Shown here: positions 60,260 through 64,000 of the stretch, piece by piece
Layout: each line of letters begins with the position of its first letter
Numbering within the stretch: position 1 is the stretch's first letter
NCBI GenBank assembly: GCA_038237475.1
Contig: JBBRYS010000003.1
Location: 372,001-436,000, forward strand
DNA: 64,000 nt
Reading direction: 5' to 3'
DNA from: JAOAPY01 sp038237475
Lineage (GTDB): Bacteria; Acidobacteriota; Blastocatellia; Pyrinomonadales; Pyrinomonadaceae
Notes under the pieces: generated by a model
The model's database searches: none
Told to the model about the DNA's origin: nothing
The model's input: only the letters and a program-made list of their open reading frames with translations
Made by a program: the position numbers and the translations under genes

Positions 60260-60287
60260 TTGACATCTTATTCTGCGTACATATAAT
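60260..60287 (+). promoter_or_regulatory. Consensus sigma70 promoter of glnA
   Basis: TTGACA (60260-60265), 16 bases, then TATAAT (60282-60287): both hexamers match the consensus exactly. Transcription would start near 60294, giving a leader of about 130 bases before glnA. The rest of the 60057-60425 gap shows an AGGAG ribosome site before the ATG but no clear sigma54-type site or riboswitch. The speA promoter must lie in the same gap on the other strand. Confidence 0.85.
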
Positions 60288-60425
60288 GCAAGCTTTTTTA
60301 GCGCCGTCGCTCTATGACGCCCGCCGCATTCCGCAGACCTAACCGGGTTCTAGAATACTTCGCGCCAAACAACACTCCGGGGCGAAGAGTACCCCTAACA
60401 CTCCCTAAAACCTTCAGGAGAAAAA

Positions 60426-61850
60426 ATGAACGCAAAGACAGTCTTGAAATATGCCTCTGAGCAGGAGGCAAAATTTGTTTCCGTACGTTTCACGGATCTG
60501 CCGGGCTCGTGGCAACACCTGACTTTCCCTATTGGCCAACTTGAAGAGGGAACTTTCGAAGATGGTTTTGGCTTCGATGCCTCTTCCATTCGCGGATGGG
60601 CGGCGATTCACGAATCGGACATGCTACTCGTGCCTGATCCGGGTCGGTTTTGGATGGATCCTTTTTCCGAAGAGCCCACACTGTGCCTGATCGGCAATGC
60701 TGTCGATCCGATCACGAAAGAGGGATATGCCTTCGATCCCCGCTCTGTTGCCCTTCGCGCCGAAAGTTATTTGAAGTTCACCGCGTTGGCCGACACTGTC
60801 TTCTTTGGACCCGAAGCAGAGTTTTTCGTGTTTGATTCCGTCAAGTATCACAATAACCAGAACTCGGCCGGTTACACCGTTGACTCGGATGAAGGTCACT
60901 GGAATACCGGTCGCGACGCTGATGAATTTCGCGGCAGCAATCTCGGTTTTCACATCCGCGCCAAAGAAGGCTATGTGCCCGTTCCGCCAGTCGACACCTT
61001 GAGCGATCTGCGTTCAGAGATTTCCTTGATCCTGGGAGAATGCGGCATCAACGTCGAGTGTCATCACCACGAAGTCGCCACGGCGGGACAGTGCGAGATC
61101 GACTTCCGTTACTCAACCATGCTCGGGACAGCCGACAATCTGCAAATCTTTAAATATGTAGTTCGCAATACTGCATTTCAATACGGGAAGTCCGCGACCT
61201 TCATGCCAAAACCGCTGTACGGCGATAACGGCTCAGGCATGCATTGTCATCAATCCCTTTGGAAAGGCGACAAGCCGCTGTTTGCCGGCGACGGTTATGC
61301 GGGGCTTTCGGAAATGGCGCTCTTTTATATTGGTGGCTTGCTGAAGCACGCGCCGGCTATCGTTGCATTTGCCGCGCCCACCACCAACAGTTATAAGCGG
61401 CTCGTGCCGGGATTCGAAGCGCCGGTGAATCTTGCTTATTCAGCTCGTAACCGATCGGCTGCTATTCGTATCCCGATGTTTCATACCAGTCCCAAACTGA
61501 AACGTCTCGAGTTCCGGCCGCCCGATCCTTCCTGCAATCCATATCTGGCATTCTCGGCGATGCTGCTGGCTGGTATCGACGGCATTCAGAATCGCATCCA
61601 CCCGGGTGAACCGCTGGACAAGGACATCTATGATCTATCACCGGAGCAACTAAAGGACGTTCCCAGTTTACCGGGTTCGCTTGATGAGGCGCTGAAGGCG
61701 CTGGAAAACGATCACGAATTCCTGCTGAAAGGTGATGTGTTCACGCCGCGCATAATTGAGCGCTGGATTCGTTACAAGCGTGAGAGAGAGATCGATCCCA
61801 TGCGGTTGCGTCCGCATCCGCTCGAGTACAGTTTGTACTATGACGTCTAA
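60426..61850 (+). CDS. glnA: Glutamine synthetase, type I
   Basis: A 474-residue GSI that makes glutamine from glutamate, ammonia and ATP. The start ATG 60426 follows AGGAG by 7 bases. FTDLPGSWQHLTFP, GFDASSIRGW, FGPEAEFFVFDSV, GQCEIDFRY, NGSGMHCHQSLWK, NRSAAIRIP and LEFRPPDPSCNPYLAFSAM are family signatures with the metal ligands. The adenylylation loop DKDIYDLSPEQ carries Tyr402, the counterpart of E. coli Tyr397, so the enzyme is likely of the regulated GSI-beta type. glnE, whose product adenylylates this Tyr, lies directly downstream in the same direction. Confidence 0.97.
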   Translation: MNAKTVLKYASEQEAKFVSVRFTDLPGSWQHLTFPIGQLEEGTFEDGFGFDASSIRGWAAIHESDMLLVPDPGRFWMDPFSEEPTLCLIGNAVDPITKEGYAFDPRSVALRAESYLKFTALADTVFFGPEAEFFVFDSVKYHNNQNSAGYTVDSDEGHWNTGRDADEFRGSNLGFHIRAKEGYVPVPPVDTLSDLRSEISLILGECGINVECHHHEVATAGQCEIDFRYSTMLGTADNLQIFKYVVRNTAFQYGKSATFMPKPLYGDNGSGMHCHQSLWKGDKPLFAGDGYAGLSEMALFYIGGLLKHAPAIVAFAAPTTNSYKRLVPGFEAPVNLAYSARNRSAAIRIPMFHTSPKLKRLEFRPPDPSCNPYLAFSAMLLAGIDGIQNRIHPGEPLDKDIYDLSPEQLKDVPSLPGSLDEALKALENDHEFLLKGDVFTPRIIERWIRYKREREIDPMRLRPHPLEYSLYYDV

Positions 61851-61855
61851 TGTTT

Positions 61856-61894
61856 CTGCAAGGGGGCGGACAGAAATGTCCGCTCCTCTTGCAG
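61856..61894 (+). terminator. Hairpin downstream of glnA
   Basis: CTGCAAG/CTTGCAG as outer stem plus GGGCGGACA/TGTCCGCTCC as inner pairing make a long, GC-rich stem-loop beginning 5 bases after the glnA stop. No T run follows, so it may be a partial terminator or an mRNA 3' end protector before glnE. Confidence 0.6.
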
Positions 61895-62029
61895 AGCGTT
61901 GACCGCGCGCCGTTTTTCTTCGGCGCAACCTGCCGCAACTTGCAGTTGCCTGCCACGCCGCAGTTGATTGCATGCCAAATCCTTCAAACCCAAGTTTGTC
62001 GTACCTCAGTGTCCGCGTAATATAGCCGC

Positions 62030-64000
62030 GTGCCGATTGTTGATGAAAAGATAACCGCTCTGCTCCACGACCTGCCGGACCCAAGGGGAGCGACGCTTTT
62101 CATCGAGCGCCTGGCACAGGAGAATCCTCGCGCCTTCCGCAACCTGCAAGAAGAACCTGGCCTGCTTTCCGACGTGCTCGCGTTAGTCGCCTGCAGTCCA
62201 CTGCTCGGCACCACTGTTGGGCAGAGCCCAGATTACATTTCGTGGCTCAATCGTGAGCGCGTCGACACCAGAGTACGCACTCCTGACGAACTCAGGGAAT
62301 CCCTCGCCAGATTTGCCCTCACTCACTATTCCCTGGATCCACAGGTGCTGCTGGCGCGCTTTCGTCGTCGCGAGTTGTTGCGCATCTATCTACACGACGT
62401 GCGCCGCATGCATACGATTGTCGAAACGACGGAAGAGCTGTCTAACCTGGCAGACGCGATTCTGGACTACGCCCTCAGCCTGGCGCGGCAGGAACTGGAT
62501 AACCGATACGGCGCTCCGCAATTCATCGATGCGCGGGGCCGCGAAGCTACCGCAGAATTCTGCATCGTTGCTCTCGGAAAACTGGGCTCCTACGAATTGA
62601 ACTATGCGTCGGACATAGATCTCCTTTTCCTTTACTCGGCCGAGGGCCGTACGTCCGGCGCCGGCGAGCGCGGGGAAGTTTCCAATCGCGAATATTTTGT
62701 AAAACTGGCCGAGACCGTGACGCGGCTGGTGGGACAGCCTACCGGGGAAGGCGCTGCCTACCGGGTTGACCTGCGCTTGCGGCCTTTTGGTCGCGATGGC
62801 GCCCTGGCTTCTTCCGTGGATGAAGCAATGCGCTACTACCACGACAAAGCCCAACAGTGGGAACTGCAGACACTGATCCGGTCCCGTGCTGCCGCCGGAT
62901 CACCCCGACTCTACACACGGTTCGCGCAATCAGTTCGAGGCCGTGTTTTCAGCTCGCAAATTTCTGTTTGGGAAGCACTCGACAGAGTGCGCATTGCTAA
63001 ACAAAAAATTGACGATCAAGAGAGCAGGAAAAGCGCCGGCTTTAACGTCAAGCTGGGACGTGGTGGGATTCGCGAAATTGAGTTTATTGCCCAGGCCTTG
63101 CAGTTGGCTCACGCGGGTCGCGATCCCTGGTTGCGCGTACCGCATACTTTGATCATTCTCGGCCGCTTGGCAGATCGAGACTTCATTTCTGAACAGGAAC
63201 GCAGCGAGCTATCTGATGCCTATACTTTTTTGCGCCATGTAGAACACCGAGTGCAAATGGAACATGGTCTGCAAACTCATAACGTTCCCAGAGATCTCAC
63301 CGCGCGTGCACTGCTGGCCAGGCGAATGGACTTCAGCGGCAGAGATGCGCTGACTCACTTTGATCAAGCCCTGCTCCTCCACTCTGAAAATGTCCACCGT
63401 GCTTACCAAAGAATTTTTGAAAATGAGAAAGAAAAAGATCCCGGCGTCTCGCTCGAGTCACGCGCCAAGCCGAGCCCTCCGCAAACTTACCTGCGAGCCG
63501 AGTTAGCGGACACGAATGCCGCCGTTGCCGCAGCAACCGTGTTTGCAGCGCACTATGGTAATCCGCTTGAGGCACCAGGCGTGGACGAGTTGGCCCACAG
63601 TCTGCGTCAAGCAGCGGCAAACTCTTTGAATCCAAAACGCGCGCTGCTGTTGGTGAGCCGGATTGCCTCCTCACTGGAGAAGTCAGCCGCACCTATCTGT
63701 GTTGGCCAGGAAGATCTCGGCGCGCTGGTGAAGCTGTGCGGCGCTTCGGAATTTCTTGGAGAGATGGTGGCGAGCAATCCCGATCTGATCCCTTCAGTGG
63801 CGGCGGGGCGGCCGTATGAGCGTGATTATCGCGCGGCTTTGCGCGCCAGCGTTGATGCCGAAAATAGTTTTGCAGCTGAACTCTCAGCCTTGCGGCGCTG
63901 CTGGTCCGGTTTGTTGCTTGAAATTGGAGTGGCCGATTCAACCGGTGAGATTTCGTTGTTTGAATCGAATCAGCTCCAGACTGAGTTGGCAGTAGCGAGC
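62030..64000 (+). CDS. glnE: Glutamine synthetase adenylyltransferase (partial, runs off the window)
   Basis: 657 codons are open from GTG 62030 to the right edge with no stop, so the gene is incomplete. The N-terminal nucleotidyltransferase domain has GKLGSYELNYASDIDLLFLY (residues 183-202), with the paired Asp residues of the active site. VKLGRGGIREIEFIAQALQL is the conserved GlnE connector, and QVLLARFRRRELLRIYLHDV is typical of the N-terminal half. GlnE adds AMP to, or removes it from, glutamine synthetase according to nitrogen status. The position after glnA supports the call. The second catalytic half is beyond the window. Confidence 0.93.
   Translation, partial: MPIVDEKITALLHDLPDPRGATLFIERLAQENPRAFRNLQEEPGLLSDVLALVACSPLLGTTVGQSPDYISWLNRERVDTRVRTPDELRESLARFALTHYSLDPQVLLARFRRRELLRIYLHDVRRMHTIVETTEELSNLADAILDYALSLARQELDNRYGAPQFIDARGREATAEFCIVALGKLGSYELNYASDIDLLFLYSAEGRTSGAGERGEVSNREYFVKLAETVTRLVGQPTGEGAAYRVDLRLRPFGRDGALASSVDEAMRYYHDKAQQWELQTLIRSRAAAGSPRLYTRFAQSVRGRVFSSQISVWEALDRVRIAKQKIDDQESRKSAGFNVKLGRGGIREIEFIAQALQLAHAGRDPWLRVPHTLIILGRLADRDFISEQERSELSDAYTFLRHVEHRVQMEHGLQTHNVPRDLTARALLARRMDFSGRDALTHFDQALLLHSENVHRAYQRIFENEKEKDPGVSLESRAKPSPPQTYLRAELADTNAAVAAATVFAAHYGNPLEAPGVDELAHSLRQAAANSLNPKRALLLVSRIASSLEKSAAPICVGQEDLGALVKLCGASEFLGEMVASNPDLIPSVAAGRPYERDYRAALRASVDAENSFAAELSALRRCWSGLLLEIGVADSTGEISLFESNQLQTELAVAS

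Overview
The window looks like a chromosomal segment of an Acidobacteriota bacterium, probably class Blastocatellia. This is inferred from DUF4214 proteins, a matrixin-type secreted protease, P-domain and (Pro-Thr)n surface proteins, a Ser/Thr kinase-ATPase-TPR regulator and dense small palindromic repeats. No rRNA or tRNA gene and no CRISPR array was seen, so the taxonomy rests on protein families alone.

Layout. 1-4.4 kb: the end of a GT4 glycosyltransferase, two secreted DUF4214 proteins (one a matrixin metalloprotease) and a frameshifted conserved gene. 4.4-28.6 kb: a large surface-glycan locus. It holds six GT-C-type multi-spanning glycosyltransferase-like proteins, four SAM methyltransferases, a DprE1-like oxidase next to a UbiA-type phosphoribosyltransferase (both halves of polyprenyl-phosphoryl-pentose donor synthesis), and a Wzt/Wzm ABC exporter pair. 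The exporter genes are divergent and separated by a decayed DUF433/DUF5615 toxin-antitoxin pair. A 740-bp element with terminal inverted repeats and a 9-bp target duplication interrupts this locus. 28.6-41.6 kb: a Bax-inhibitor-1 membrane protein, a large kinase/ATPase, an O-antigen-ligase-like protein with a PDZ-like insert, a TPR protein and thiE-thiD. 41.7-44.2 kb: an AftB-like GT-C protein fused to DUF4214, which may use the lipid-linked pentose donor made by the earlier cluster. 44.2-56.4 kb: amidohydrolase, cyclophilin, HAD phosphatase, threonine synthase, a secreted TPR protein, an alkaline-phosphatase-superfamily protein and a 1416-residue secreted protein. 56.9-64 kb: a deoxyhypusine-synthase-like gene with arginine decarboxylase (polyamines), then glnA with a consensus sigma70 promoter, followed by glnE running off the window.

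Non-coding structure is the most unusual layer. (i) A hairpin repeat occurs four times plus one degenerate copy, and its variable stem base pair changes in a compensatory way. (ii) A second palindromic repeat occurs four times, twice inside reading frames. (iii) A roughly 200-bp imperfect palindrome is flanked by 34-bp direct repeats, one of which forms the 3' end of the O-antigen-ligase gene. (iv) The 740-bp element carries only a small three-helix membrane protein and no transposase.
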